A DNA stretch of 64,000 bases from Candidatus Baltobacteraceae bacterium (GTDB lineage: Bacteria > Vulcanimicrobiota > Vulcanimicrobiia > Vulcanimicrobiales > Vulcanimicrobiaceae). Below the pieces are notes generated by a model. It saw only the letters and a program-made list of their open reading frames with translations. It had not been told where the DNA came from and made no database searches. Of the stretch, positions 33,606 through 42,419 are shown piece after piece (position 1 is the first letter of the stretch; the number at the start of each line of letters is the position of its first letter). The DNA lies in the NCBI GenBank assembly GCA_036489885.1, contig DASXEW010000003.1:1922001-1986000 (forward strand), given 5' to 3'. The position numbers were made by a program, and so were the translations under genes.

Positions 33606-34433
33606 TTGCCGGCAATTAAATCTGCGGCTCGCGCCCACGAGTCGCGCCTAAAGAAACGGGCGACGGAAGAAAAGCTCGAGACCGCAGGTATGATGCGGTG
33701 GCTTCTGACGTACGCCGACATGATCACGCTGCTCTTGGCCCTGTTCATCATCTTGTTCTCGATCTCCACGATCAACAAGGTCAAGCTGCAGCGGCTAGTC
33801 CACGATATCTCGGGCGGTTTCAACTCGATCGACGCGATCAACAATCCGCCCGAAGGTGGCGGACTCGAGCACGCCCAGCCGTCGAAAGAGCTGGAGCAAG
33901 AAGCGCAGATCATCAAGACCTACATCCAATCCAAGCAGCTCCAAAATCAGGTCAAGGTTCAAATGACGAGTGAGGGGCTCGTCATCTCGCTGCTGACCGA
34001 TAAGGCTCTCTACGACAGCGGCAGCGCTAACCTGCGGCCCGAAACCGTCGGTTTACTCGAGGAAGTTGGCTCAGTTTTGAAGCGCACGGAACCAACCGTG
34101 CGGGTGGAAGGCTATACGGACAACACGCCAATCCACACGTCGCTCTACCCGACGAATTGGGAGCTTTCTGCTGCGCGCGCAGCGGGTGTTACGCGTTTCC
34201 TAGTCGAGAAGGGCTACATCGATCCGCATAAGATCTCGCTTGCCGGATACGGGGAATTCCACCCGACCCATCCGAATGGCGATGCGAACGGCCAACAGTT
34301 GAATCGCCGCGTTGACATCGTTGTCGTCAACGCCACGGCCGTACTCGGAAAAAAGTTAATCGCGCCCGGTCAGGCAACGTCCATACCGGTCGCGGCAAAG
34401 AAAACCATCACCACTAAAACAAAGGGGCAATAA
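33606..34433 (+). CDS. motB: Flagellar stator protein MotB
   Basis: The plug-bearing stator subunit of 275 residues. One membrane helix at about 31-55 carries the essential Asp38 in LLTYADMITLLLALFIILF. A linker leads to an OmpA-like peptidoglycan-binding domain: LRPETVGLLEEVG, VEGYTDNTPIHT and NWELSAARAAGVTRFLVEKG then NRRVDIVVV. TTG at 33606 directly follows the motA stop. The presence of a tyrosine before the aspartate (TYAD) does not by itself settle whether the ion is H+ or Na+. Confidence 0.95.
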   Translation: MPAIKSAARAHESRLKKRATEEKLETAGMMRWLLTYADMITLLLALFIILFSISTINKVKLQRLVHDISGGFNSIDAINNPPEGGGLEHAQPSKELEQEAQIIKTYIQSKQLQNQVKVQMTSEGLVISLLTDKALYDSGSANLRPETVGLLEEVGSVLKRTEPTVRVEGYTDNTPIHTSLYPTNWELSAARAAGVTRFLVEKGYIDPHKISLAGYGEFHPTHPNGDANGQQLNRRVDIVVVNATAVLGKKLIAPGQATSIPVAAKKTITTKTKGQ

Positions 34434-34438
34434 CCGCC

Positions 34439-35428
34439 GTGTCGATGCTCTCGCAAGAAGAGATAGACGCCCTTGTAAAGCAGCTAGCCGCGCCCGAAGC
34501 CGAGCACGGCGCCGTTGACGGTCGGAAGATCAAATCATTTGACTTTCGTTACAATAAACGGCTCGAGAAATTCTCAACCAACCAGCTGCAGACACTTCGG
34601 ACTCTTCACGATAACTTCACCCGACTGCTGAACAACTCGCTTTCTGTCTATTTGCGCACGCGCGTTGAAGCGACGGTGACGTCGATCGAGCAAATCAGCT
34701 ACGGCGACTTTATCGCCGGCATATCGCTGCCGTCGATCCTCGCGATCTTCTCGATGGATCCGCTTCCCGGAAGCGGCATCGTGCAAGTCGATCTCAATCT
34801 CGTGTTCTCGATCATCGATCGCCTGCTCGGCGGTCCCGGTTGGTTCCCGCAGAAACTTCGCGATCTGACCGACATCGAGCGGACGCTGATGCAGCGTTTC
34901 ATGGCGCGCATGCTCAACAGCTATCGCGAGTCGTGGAACTATCTTTTGACGCTGTCGCTGAAGATCGAAGCGCTCGACTCTAATCCGCAGTTTATTCCGC
35001 GTATCATCCCGCTCGACCAAATCGTCGCATATGTCTCGTGCGAGCTGAAGGTGGGCGATATGACGGGCGTCATGAATTTCTGCCTGCCCTATCTCGTGCT
35101 GCAGTCGATCGGACCGCAGCTGAGCGATTTCCAGTGGTCGCCGTCGGTCGTCGCCGGCCGCGGTATGACGGAAGAAGACATCCATCAGCTGGCGCGCAAC
35201 GTCGAGCGCGCGGAAGTCGATTGCACGGTCGAACTCGGCCAGACGATCGTCTCACTGCGCGATCTGATGTCGCTGGCGCCTGGCGACCTGATCCTGTTCG
35301 ACAAGGAAACGTCGACGCCGTTGGTCGCAAAGGTCAACGGGATGGAAAAATTCGAGGTTTTTGCCGGCACCTATAAGGACCGGCTGGCCGTACAGGTCGC
35401 AAGTATAAAAGAGGACGAGAATGAGTAG
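34439..35428 (+). CDS. fliM: Flagellar motor switch protein FliM
   Basis: C-ring switch protein of 329 residues that binds CheY-P. The N-terminus has the CheY-binding segment MLSQEEIDALVKQL, the middle domain has KRLEKFSTNQLQTLRTLHDN and GGPGWFPQKLRDLTDIERTL (GGxG motif), and the C-domain is SpoA-like (LGQTIVSLRDLMSLAPGDLI). GTG at 34439, or ATG two codons later, starts it. It overlaps fliY by eight bases. Confidence 0.95.
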   Translation: MSMLSQEEIDALVKQLAAPEAEHGAVDGRKIKSFDFRYNKRLEKFSTNQLQTLRTLHDNFTRLLNNSLSVYLRTRVEATVTSIEQISYGDFIAGISLPSILAIFSMDPLPGSGIVQVDLNLVFSIIDRLLGGPGWFPQKLRDLTDIERTLMQRFMARMLNSYRESWNYLLTLSLKIEALDSNPQFIPRIIPLDQIVAYVSCELKVGDMTGVMNFCLPYLVLQSIGPQLSDFQWSPSVVAGRGMTEEDIHQLARNVERAEVDCTVELGQTIVSLRDLMSLAPGDLILFDKETSTPLVAKVNGMEKFEVFAGTYKDRLAVQVASIKEDENE

Positions 35429-36365
35429 TATGCCGGACGGGCAGCTGGATTCGGTCGCCGGCGAGATGATGGCCTCGGCCGCGCAGGTGCTTTCTGCGCT
35501 GGTCGATCGGGGTGTTACGGCCGGCGCAACGTCGTCGTCCGTCAGCGAATCCTCGCTGCGCGTCGAAGAAGATTGGGTCGCGACCAAGACCGACATTCCG
35601 TCGCTTAGCGCCGGGTTTATCTGCCGTTATCCAAAGGCTGATCTCGCAAAGATCGTCGCCCTGATGGTCGGCGCCGAACCGGGTGGCGAGATGGACGCCA
35701 TGCAGCTCTCGATCGTCGCGGAAACCGTCGCGCAGATCTCAAGCGCTATGGGCGAGCACCTCGCCCAAGCCCTGGGCAACTCGACGGAGGGCATCGTCTC
35801 CGGCGTCGTCGGCGATACGGGCAGTTTCCCGCCGCCGCCCTTCACCACGTACGAGGCCGAGCTCGAGATCACGGGTGAATTCCCGGTCGCAGTGCAGGTC
35901 GATTTCGACGGCGTTGCGCTCTCCAAGCTTGGGGCCGCCGAGAAGCCGGCCGCTGCACCGTCAGCCGCCGCTGCTGCACCGGCAGCACCTCTGCCTCGTG
36001 CCGCCGCGCCGGCTGCCGCCGAGCCTCCGCGACGCCAGGCCCCGACCGCTCCGGCCAAGCCGGCGCAATTCGCGAATATGGCCCCGACCGGCGTTACGAC
36101 CGCCGCGCCCGGCCACTCGAATCTCGATCTCGTCCATGACATCCCGCTGCAAATCAGCGCGGTCTTGGGCCAAACCTCGCTCGCGCTGCGTGACGTCGTT
36201 GCCATGCAAGCGGGGAGCGTGTTCGAGCTCGACAAGCTCTCGGCCGATCCGATCGATCTGTTCGTTAACAATATCTTGATTGCTCGCGGCGAGGTTGTCG
36301 TCGTCGATGACAAGTACGCTGTAAAGATCAGCGAACTCAACCCGTTACAGCACGAACGCGCTTAG
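35421..36365 (+). CDS. fliY: Flagellar motor switch protein FliY (CheC-like plus FliN domain)
   Basis: A 314-residue protein joining a CheC/FliM-like middle domain (about 1-165, MQLSIVAETVAQISSAMGEH), an Ala/Pro-rich linker (about 170-225) and a C-terminal FliN/SpoA domain (DIPLQISAVLGQTSLALRDV then DPIDLFVNNILIARGEVVVV). In B. subtilis FliY replaces FliN and dephosphorylates CheY-P. The CheC active-site E-x2-N motif is not evident here (ETVAQ), so phosphatase activity is doubtful; CheC at 42416 has two good sites. Confidence 0.92.
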   Translation: MSSMPDGQLDSVAGEMMASAAQVLSALVDRGVTAGATSSSVSESSLRVEEDWVATKTDIPSLSAGFICRYPKADLAKIVALMVGAEPGGEMDAMQLSIVAETVAQISSAMGEHLAQALGNSTEGIVSGVVGDTGSFPPPPFTTYEAELEITGEFPVAVQVDFDGVALSKLGAAEKPAAAPSAAAAAPAAPLPRAAAPAAAEPPRRQAPTAPAKPAQFANMAPTGVTTAAPGHSNLDLVHDIPLQISAVLGQTSLALRDVVAMQAGSVFELDKLSADPIDLFVNNILIARGEVVVVDDKYAVKISELNPLQHERA

Positions 36366-36379
36366 CTTTGGCTAAGCCG

Positions 36380-36397
36380 CCTCGGGCGGAGCGCCTC
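36380..36397 (+). repeat. Copy D (core only) of the dispersed repeat
   Basis: The sequence CCTCGGGCGGAGCGCCTC matches the repeat core with few changes. Its GGAG is about 10 bases before the fliO ATG and probably serves as the ribosome binding site. Confidence 0.4.
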
Positions 36398-36401
36398 TCG
36401 T

Positions 36402-36746
36402 ATGGAACTTTCCGTTTGGATTCGAGCGATTACAGCGCTCGCACTCGTTGCGTTGTTGCTCTACGGCATGTTTTGGGCGTTGCGTTTCCTTTCGCAGGGG
36501 CGTCTCGCGGCGCTGGGACGCTCGCGTCTCGCGGTCGTCGTCGAATCAACGTTCCTCTCGCAGAATACGGCCGTGCACGTCGTAAAAGTCGCGCGCCGCT
36601 ATTATCTGGTCGGCGCCAGCAACGGTCACGTCGCATTGATCACGGAGCTGCCCGCCGACGAGGTCGAACTGGTGATCGAATCCCAGCGCCACGCAGTCAA
36701 TCTCCAATCCGAGCGCATCAGCGCGATTTTCAGACGCCGTAAATGA
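36402..36746 (+). CDS. fliO: Flagellar biosynthesis protein FliO
   Basis: A 114-residue export-apparatus assembly factor: a short periplasmic start, one membrane helix at about 8-30 (ITALALVALLLYGMFWALRF) and a small cytoplasmic beta domain (VESTFLSQNTAVHVVKVARR, YLVGASNGHVALITEL). FliO stabilises the FliP ring. The weak sequence pattern is supported by the position directly before fliP, with a four-base overlap. Confidence 0.85.
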   Translation: MELSVWIRAITALALVALLLYGMFWALRFLSQGRLAALGRSRLAVVVESTFLSQNTAVHVVKVARRYYLVGASNGHVALITELPADEVELVIESQRHAVNLQSERISAIFRRRK

Positions 36747-37531
36747 GACGCTTGCTCTACATCCTGTGGCCGTCGATCGCGATGATTCTCATCGCGCTCA
36801 CGGCGCATCCGGCCATGGCGCAAAGCGTCCCCGGTCCCAGCAATCCCATCGTTCCGATTCCGTCGATAAACCTAGGCGTATCGCCGTCGTCCAAGCCGCA
36901 GCAAGTTGCAATGTCGTTGCAGATATTGCTGCTGCTGACGATTTTAACGCTCGCGCCCTCGATGCTCGTGCTCGTGACGTCGTTTACGCGCATCATCATC
37001 GTCCTCTCGTTCGTGCGCACGGCTATGGGCACGACGACGGTCCCTCCGACGCAGGTGCTTGTCGGTTTGGCGCTGCTGCTGACGTTCTTTGTGATGCGCC
37101 CGGTCGCCGTCGACATCAACAAAAACGCGCTGCAGCCGTATCTGGCCAACAAGATCAGTCAGGGCGTCGCGCTGGATAGGGCGCAAGTTCCCCTGCGCGC
37201 CTTCATGTTCAAGCAAACCCGCGAAAAAGATATCGCGTTGTTCTACACGCTTTCGAAGGACCCGCGCCCGGCGAAACAAGCGGATGTTCCGACGTATTTG
37301 CTGGTCCCGGCGTTCGTGATCAGCGAGTTGAAGACGGCCTTTGAGATCGGGTTTGCGATTTATATTCCGTTCATCGTGATCGACATGGCGGTCGCCTCGA
37401 TCTTGCTCTCGATGGGCATGATGATGATCCCACCGATCACGATCTCGCTGCCGTTCAAGATTCTCGTATTCTTGCTCGTCGACGGCTGGAATCTGACCAT
37501 TCAAGCGCTCTTTGCGAGCTTCCACACGTGA
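36743..37531 (+). CDS. fliP: Flagellar export-gate protein FliP
   Basis: Core of the FliPQR export gate. The 262-residue protein has a cleavable signal peptide (about 1-27, ending HPAMA), membrane helices starting at LQILLLLTILTLAPSMLVLV, the motif SFTRIIIVLSFVRTAMGT, and the C-terminal LVPAFVISELKTAFEIGFAI with DMAVASILLSMGMMMIPPIT. ATG overlaps the fliO stop, and its own stop overlaps the fliQ GTG. Confidence 0.96.
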   Translation: MRRLLYILWPSIAMILIALTAHPAMAQSVPGPSNPIVPIPSINLGVSPSSKPQQVAMSLQILLLLTILTLAPSMLVLVTSFTRIIIVLSFVRTAMGTTTVPPTQVLVGLALLLTFFVMRPVAVDINKNALQPYLANKISQGVALDRAQVPLRAFMFKQTREKDIALFYTLSKDPRPAKQADVPTYLLVPAFVISELKTAFEIGFAIYIPFIVIDMAVASILLSMGMMMIPPITISLPFKILVFLLVDGWNLTIQALFASFHT

Positions 37532-37797
37532 ACTTTGCAGACGCCATGACCCTGGGGCGCGACGCGCTCCTCGTCACGATGATCATCTGCGCGCCGGCCC
37601 TCGTGCTCGGGTTGATCACGGGTCTCGTCATCTCGCTGATGCAGGCCGTCACTCAGGTCCAGGAACCGACCCTGGCCTTTATCCCCAAGATCCTGGTGGT
37701 GGGGTTGACCATGCTGTTTTTCGGGCCGTTCATGCTGGCCGTCGTCACCGACTTCATGCGCCGGGTAATCCTGATGATACCCGGGTTCGTGAGGTGA
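37528..37797 (+). CDS. fliQ: Flagellar export-gate protein FliQ
   Basis: An 89-residue two-helix membrane protein of the export gate: FADAMTLGRDALLVTMIICA, then GLVISLMQAVTQVQEPTLAF (the conserved Q-x-Q-E-x-T-L-x-F motif), and the second helix LVVGLTMLFFGPFML. GTG at 37528 overlaps the fliP stop (GTGA). The usual contiguous fliR is displaced here by a 212-base gap. Confidence 0.95.
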   Translation: MNFADAMTLGRDALLVTMIICAPALVLGLITGLVISLMQAVTQVQEPTLAFIPKILVVGLTMLFFGPFMLAVVTDFMRRVILMIPGFVR

Positions 37798-37805
37798 CCC
37801 AGTTT

Positions 37806-37860
37806 AACGGCGCTCCGCGCCCCCCACGCTAACGCGCGGGGCCCCAAAAGCGCTCGGCCC
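37806..37860 (-). repeat. Copy E of the dispersed repeat (minus orientation)
   Basis: Read on the minus strand, TTTTGGGGCCCCGCGCG, AGCGTGGGGGGCGCGGAGCG aligns with 7345-7382 of copy A (TTTGGGGGCCCCGTGCG, AGCATGGGGGGCGCGCAGC). The CCTGGGGCGG core is shortened. It begins 8 bases after the fliQ stop. The rest of the gap (37861-37990) holds no gene. Confidence 0.5.
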
Positions 37861-37990
37861 GTCACCGTGTGATTCGGGGCACGGTTCTCGCACCGGCCTC
37901 GCAACAACCCAATTGCCATAATTTAACGGTTGGTGACCCTATTCGACGAGGCAGCGGGGTACCGGATGGCCTAAATCCCCCGAGATGCCA

Positions 37991-38008
37991 CCGCGAGGAT
38001 TAGCGCGG
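37991..38008 (+). promoter_or_regulatory. Hairpin enclosing the fliR ribosome site
   Basis: CCGCG and CGCGG pair around the loop AGGATTAG, which contains the AGGA Shine-Dalgarno motif about 10 bases before the fliR TTG. The hairpin would hold the ribosome site in a loop and may set the low FliR dose needed (one per gate). Confidence 0.35.
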
Positions 38009-38009
38009 C

Positions 38010-38792
38010 TTGATTAATCTTTTTGGCCTGCACACCGCCGAGCTCGAAACGTTCTTTCTCATATGGGTGCGTTGCTCGACGATGGTCATGATCATGCCGA
38101 TTTTCGGTACTTCGTCGATCCCCGGACTCGTGCGCGTTGCGCTGGGTCTGGTCATCAGCTTTGCTGTCGCCGGTACCGTGCATCCGTTGCGTGTGCCGCT
38201 CGACTTCGACGGTTTTGCGGTCGGGATACTGTGCCAAGCCATCATCGGCGTGCTCTTCGGATTCGTGACGCAGCTGATCTTCATGGGCATCCAGTTCGCC
38301 GGCGAGATTCTCGACGTGCAGATCGGTTTTGCGGTCGCGAACATTCTCAATCCGACGACGCAGCAACAAGTTACGATTATCGGCGAGCTCGAGCTCGCAA
38401 TCACGACGCTGATCTTTCTCGTCACGAATTCGCACTTGCTGTATTTCCAGGGCATGGCCGGATCGTTCAGTCTCTTACCGTTGCCATGGGCGGAGATATC
38501 GCAAGGCACCCAAGATTCGATCGCGCTGTTCTTCACGCAAGCCTTGCTGATCATTTTTAAAATAGCGGCGCCGGCCTCGATCACGCTGTTTCTCGTCAAC
38601 GTCACGCTAGCGTTCATGGCACGCGTCGCGCCGCAAATGAACATTTTCGTCGTCGGGTTTCCAATTCAGATTAGCGTCGGCCTGATCATGCTCATCATTT
38701 GCTTGCCGCTCATGGGTTACGCGCTGCCCGATTTGTTCAGTCAGGTTCCACGGCAGATCGATACGCTGATGCGCAGCTTGGCGCCGGCTTAG
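38010..38792 (+). CDS. fliR: Flagellar export-gate protein FliR
   Basis: A 260-residue, six-helix membrane protein. Recognisable parts are FFLIWVRCSTMVMIMPIFGT, FGFVTQLIFMGIQFAGEILD (the conserved Q-x-A-G-E), FFTQALLIIFKIAAPASITL and ARVAPQMNIFVVGFPIQI (the APQMNxF-x-x-G-FP motif). TTG at 38010 is the start. flhB follows after 8 bases. Confidence 0.95.
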   Translation: MINLFGLHTAELETFFLIWVRCSTMVMIMPIFGTSSIPGLVRVALGLVISFAVAGTVHPLRVPLDFDGFAVGILCQAIIGVLFGFVTQLIFMGIQFAGEILDVQIGFAVANILNPTTQQQVTIIGELELAITTLIFLVTNSHLLYFQGMAGSFSLLPLPWAEISQGTQDSIALFFTQALLIIFKIAAPASITLFLVNVTLAFMARVAPQMNIFVVGFPIQISVGLIMLIICLPLMGYALPDLFSQVPRQIDTLMRSLAPA

Positions 38793-38800
38793 GTACGTAG

Positions 38801-39868
38801 ATGGCAAGACCTGAACAGACCGAAAAGGCAACTCCAAAGCGCCGCGGCCAAGCACGAAGCCAGGGGCGCGTTGCAAAATCCGTCGAGGTCGCGCCGGCCA
38901 TGGTGTTTATTGCGGCCATAATGATCCTGCACTTCGGCTTCATGTCTTGGCTCGGGCACATCTACAGCCTGATGCTCGTGAGCATCTCGCACGTCGGTAC
39001 GCATCAGCCCGTCAACATCTTTTCTGCCTGGGTGATGTTCCGCGAGGGTTTTGCGCCTCTCGCCGGGCTGCTCACGATGATCTTCTCGGTCGCGCTCTTG
39101 CTCGGCGTGCTCGGCAACGTCTTACAGTTCGGCTTTATGTTTTCGCTGGGCAGCATCAAACCGAAATTCTCGAAGCTCAATCCGCTCAACGGTCTGAAAA
39201 GCGTCCTGCTCTCGAAGCAAACCGCCGTCCAGCTCGCCAAGCAGCTGATCAAGCTGTTTGCTGTGGCGTTCATCATCTTCGGAGTGGTCCACAGCCAAAT
39301 CGCGACGATCTTCAATGCGGCGCGCAACTCGCCGCACGATTGGATCATCGTCATCGAGAACATGATCTACTCGATCGCGCTTCGATTCAGTCTGTTCTTG
39401 CTCGCGATGGCTCTTCTCGACTTGGTCTATCAACGCTGGCAGTTCGAAGATTCGATGAAGATGACCAAGGCCGAAGTCAAGGACGAGATGCGCTCGGCCG
39501 AAGGCTCGCCGGAAGCAAAACAGGCCGTCAAAGCGCGTCAGCGCGCCGCAGCCCGCAAACGCATGATGACCGCCGTTCCCAAAGCGACCGTCGTCGTCAC
39601 CAACCCGACGCACTTCGCGTGTGCGTTGGAATGGGACGAGATCGCAATGGAAGCGCCGGTGCTGACCGCAAAGGGCGCTGATCTCATGGCGCGCCGCATC
39701 CGCGAGCTAGCCAAAGAACACGACATCCCAATCGTCGAGAACGCGCACTTGGCGCGCACCCTTTACTACAAGGTCGAGCTCGATCACCCGGTGCCCTCGG
39801 AGCTGTACGCTGCAACGGCACAAGTGATCGCGTTCGTCTACCGTCTCAAACGGAAGACCATCGCGTAA
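38801..39868 (+). CDS. flhB: Flagellar export specificity switch FlhB
   Basis: A 355-residue protein with a cytoplasmic start rich in Lys and Arg (TEKATPKRRGQARSQGRVAK), four membrane helices between about 30 and 215, and a cytoplasmic domain. The autocleavage motif is intact as NPTH at 268-271 (VVVTNPTHFA), where cleavage after Asn switches export from hook to filament proteins. The C-domain parallels the separate paralogue at 12762. It precedes flhA by 20 bases. Confidence 0.96.
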   Translation: MARPEQTEKATPKRRGQARSQGRVAKSVEVAPAMVFIAAIMILHFGFMSWLGHIYSLMLVSISHVGTHQPVNIFSAWVMFREGFAPLAGLLTMIFSVALLLGVLGNVLQFGFMFSLGSIKPKFSKLNPLNGLKSVLLSKQTAVQLAKQLIKLFAVAFIIFGVVHSQIATIFNAARNSPHDWIIVIENMIYSIALRFSLFLLAMALLDLVYQRWQFEDSMKMTKAEVKDEMRSAEGSPEAKQAVKARQRAAARKRMMTAVPKATVVVTNPTHFACALEWDEIAMEAPVLTAKGADLMARRIRELAKEHDIPIVENAHLARTLYYKVELDHPVPSELYAATAQVIAFVYRLKRKTIA

Positions 39869-39888
39869 TGCGGAAGGAACGATACTAA

Positions 39889-42045
39889 ATGGCGGCTTCT
39901 CGAGCACCCGTCCCGGCGGCGAAGGGGTCCAGCGTTATGGACCGGCTCAGCCAGACTTCGGGAATGTGGATTGCGGCCGCGACGGTCTTGATCATCGGCT
40001 TGATGATCGTTCCGATCCCGCCGGAACTCCTCGATCTGTTGCTGACGCTGAACATCACGGCAGCCGTCTTAATTTTGCTCACGACGCTGTACACGGAAAA
40101 CGCGCTCAGCTTCAGTGTCTTCCCGACGTTGCTCTTGATCATCACGTTGTTCCGCTTGTCGCTCAACATCAGCGGAACGCGCTTGATTCTGCTGCACGCC
40201 TATGCCGGACGTGTCATCGAGTCGTTCGGTAACGTCGTCGTCGGCGGAAACTATGCCGTCGGTATCATCATCTTCGCGATCTTGATCATCATTCAGTTCG
40301 TGGTCATCACCAACGGCGCCGGGCGCGTCGCGGAAGTCGCGGCCCGCTTCACGCTCGACGCAATGCCCGGTAAGCAGTTGGCGATCGACGCCGACCTCAA
40401 CGCGGGCTTGATCACCGAAGCCGATGCCCGGCAACGCCGTCGCGACATTCAGCGCTCGGCCGACTTCTACGGCGCCATGGACGGTGCATCGAAATTCGTG
40501 CGCGGCGACGCGGTCGCCGCCGTCATCATCGTCTTCGTTAACATCATCGGCGGCTTTTTCGTCGGAATCTTGCAGCAGGGCTTGACCCTCGTCCAAGCTT
40601 TGCAACGCTTCACGCTCCTGACCGTCGGCGAAGGCATCGTCACTCAGATACCCGCGCTGTTGATGTCTACCGCGACCGGTATCATCGTCACGCGTGCCGC
40701 GTCGGAGATGAACTTCGGCAACGAGTTCACCCGCCAGATCATTCAAGAGCCACGCGCGATCGCGATTACGTCGGTTCTCTTGGTCGTCTTTGGTTTCTGC
40801 GGACTTCCGCCGCTCTGGATGTTCCTGATGGCCGGCATCATGTTCGTGATCTTCTTGCGCCAGCGCGGCTTGCAAAAGAAGGGCTTGCTGCCCCGCGGAG
40901 ACGGCTCCGTCCCTGCACTCTCAGGTGGACCGAACGCTCCCGGCGTGCAACCCGGCGTCACGGCGCAGCCCGCCGTCAAGCCTGCCGAGTCGGTCGTTCC
41001 GTTGCTCTCGTACGATCCGATGGAGCTGGAGATCGGCTTCGGTTTGATCCCGCTCGTCGACGTCGCGCAAGGTGGCGACTTGCTGGAACGGATCACGATG
41101 ATTCGCCGGCACGCCGCGCGCGAGCTCGGTATCGTCGTCCCGCCGATTCGCGTGCGCGACAATCTGCAGCTCAAGCCGTCGACGTACGTGATCAAGATAT
41201 ATGGTTTGGAAGTCGCCCGTGCGGAAGTCATGGTCAGTCGCTTGCTCGCGATGAACCCGGGCACCGCTACGCAGCCGATCGAAGGTATCCCGACGACGGA
41301 ACCAGCGTTCAACTTGCCGGCGCTCTGGATTCCGGAAAGCGGACGCGGCGACGCCGAAATGGCGGGATATACCGTCATCGATCCAACCAGCGTCATCGCA
41401 ACGCACCTCACCGAAATCATCAAGTCGCATGCGCCGGATTTGCTCGGACGTCAAGAGACGAGCTCGCTGCTCGACAACGTCAAGCAGCACTACCCGGTCG
41501 TTATCGAAGAGCTTATTCCCAACTTGCTGACGGTTGGCGAAGTCCAACGCGTTCTGCAGAATCTCTTGCGCGAGCGAATTCCGATTCGCAACCTGCTCTT
41601 GATTCTGGAATCGCTCGCAGACGGCGCTCGACAGAGCAAAGATATCGACTACCTCACGGAGCGCGTCCGTGTGGCGCTCGCGCGGCATATCTGTGCCGAG
41701 TACTCCGAAGACGGCTTACTGTCGGTCATCACCGTCGATCCGCGTCTCGAGACGCTGCTCGGTGAAGCGGTGCGCCGCGGCGAGGACGCCTACGCGTTGC
41801 TCGATCCGCAAACCGTCGCGAAAATCTACACGTCGCTCACCAAGCAGATTCAGGCAGCCCAGGCCGCCGGTTTGCATCCGATCGTGTTGTGCTCGCCGAC
41901 GATTCGTCTGGCGCTCAAGCGCCTTACCGAACGAGCAGCGCCGTCGCTGGTCGTGCTCTCATACTCTGAGATCGCGCCGGGTCTGCGAGTCGAATCGATC
42001 GGACAGATCTCGACAGTTGACGAGCCGGAGCCCGTCGCAACGTGA
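39889..42045 (+). CDS. flhA: Flagellar export-gate protein FlhA
   Basis: The large (718-residue) proton-coupled export component. It has eight membrane helices in the first half, the FHIPEP-type region VITNGAGRVAEVAARFTLDA then MPGKQLAIDADLNAGLITEA and RRRDIQRSADFYGAMDGASK, and a four-subdomain cytoplasmic part from about 345 (LEIGFGLIPLVD, then YEVKIYGLEV-like YVIKIYGLEVARAEVM). The C-terminus overlaps cheY by four bases. flhF and flhG, which often follow flhA, are absent and replaced by chemotaxis genes. Confidence 0.96.
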   Translation: MAASRAPVPAAKGSSVMDRLSQTSGMWIAAATVLIIGLMIVPIPPELLDLLLTLNITAAVLILLTTLYTENALSFSVFPTLLLIITLFRLSLNISGTRLILLHAYAGRVIESFGNVVVGGNYAVGIIIFAILIIIQFVVITNGAGRVAEVAARFTLDAMPGKQLAIDADLNAGLITEADARQRRRDIQRSADFYGAMDGASKFVRGDAVAAVIIVFVNIIGGFFVGILQQGLTLVQALQRFTLLTVGEGIVTQIPALLMSTATGIIVTRAASEMNFGNEFTRQIIQEPRAIAITSVLLVVFGFCGLPPLWMFLMAGIMFVIFLRQRGLQKKGLLPRGDGSVPALSGGPNAPGVQPGVTAQPAVKPAESVVPLLSYDPMELEIGFGLIPLVDVAQGGDLLERITMIRRHAARELGIVVPPIRVRDNLQLKPSTYVIKIYGLEVARAEVMVSRLLAMNPGTATQPIEGIPTTEPAFNLPALWIPESGRGDAEMAGYTVIDPTSVIATHLTEIIKSHAPDLLGRQETSSLLDNVKQHYPVVIEELIPNLLTVGEVQRVLQNLLRERIPIRNLLLILESLADGARQSKDIDYLTERVRVALARHICAEYSEDGLLSVITVDPRLETLLGEAVRRGEDAYALLDPQTVAKIYTSLTKQIQAAQAAGLHPIVLCSPTIRLALKRLTERAAPSLVVLSYSEIAPGLRVESIGQISTVDEPEPVAT

Positions 42046-42419
42046 GCAAGAAGCGCGTTCTCGTCGTTGACGACGCCGTCGTCATGCGAATGATGATCAA
42101 AGACATTCTTTCCAAGAATGGATACGACGTGGTGGGAGAAGCGCAGAACGGGGCCGACGCCGTCGAGAAATACAAGGCCTTGCGTCCTGACGTCGTGACG
42201 ATGGACATGGTGATGCCGGGCGTGGACGGAATCGGCGCGGTGAAGCTGATCATCGCCGAAGATCCCAATGCCAAGATCATCATGTGCACGTCGATGGGAC
42301 AAGAAGCGTTGCTCAAAGAGGCGCTCGATGCCGGAGCGAGTACGCGGCTTACCAAGCCGTTCCGCCCAGCTGAGATCCTCGACGTGATCGGCAAGTTGGT
42401 GGACGGCGCAGAAGCGTGA
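42042..42419 (+). CDS. cheY: Chemotaxis response regulator CheY
   Basis: A 125-residue single receiver domain: DD at 10-11, phospho-acceptor Asp55 (VVTMDMVMP), Thr/Ser 83-84 (MCTSMGQEA) and Lys105 (LTKPF). It resembles the Firmicute type with the MGQ-x-x motif. Phosphorylated CheY would bind FliM and change rotation. GTG overlaps the flhA stop, so it is expressed with the export genes. Confidence 0.95.
   Translation: MSKKRVLVVDDAVVMRMMIKDILSKNGYDVVGEAQNGADAVEKYKALRPDVVTMDMVMPGVDGIGAVKLIIAEDPNAKIIMCTSMGQEALLKEALDAGASTRLTKPFRPAEILDVIGKLVDGAEA

Noticed and set aside
37930-37985. Possible c-di-GMP-I riboswitch ahead of fliR (GGCAGCGGGGTACCGGATGG resembles the 3' part of the class I aptamer)
   Set aside because: The upstream conserved pieces (GGCAAACC and GACGCAAAGCC) are absent, so the full fold cannot form.
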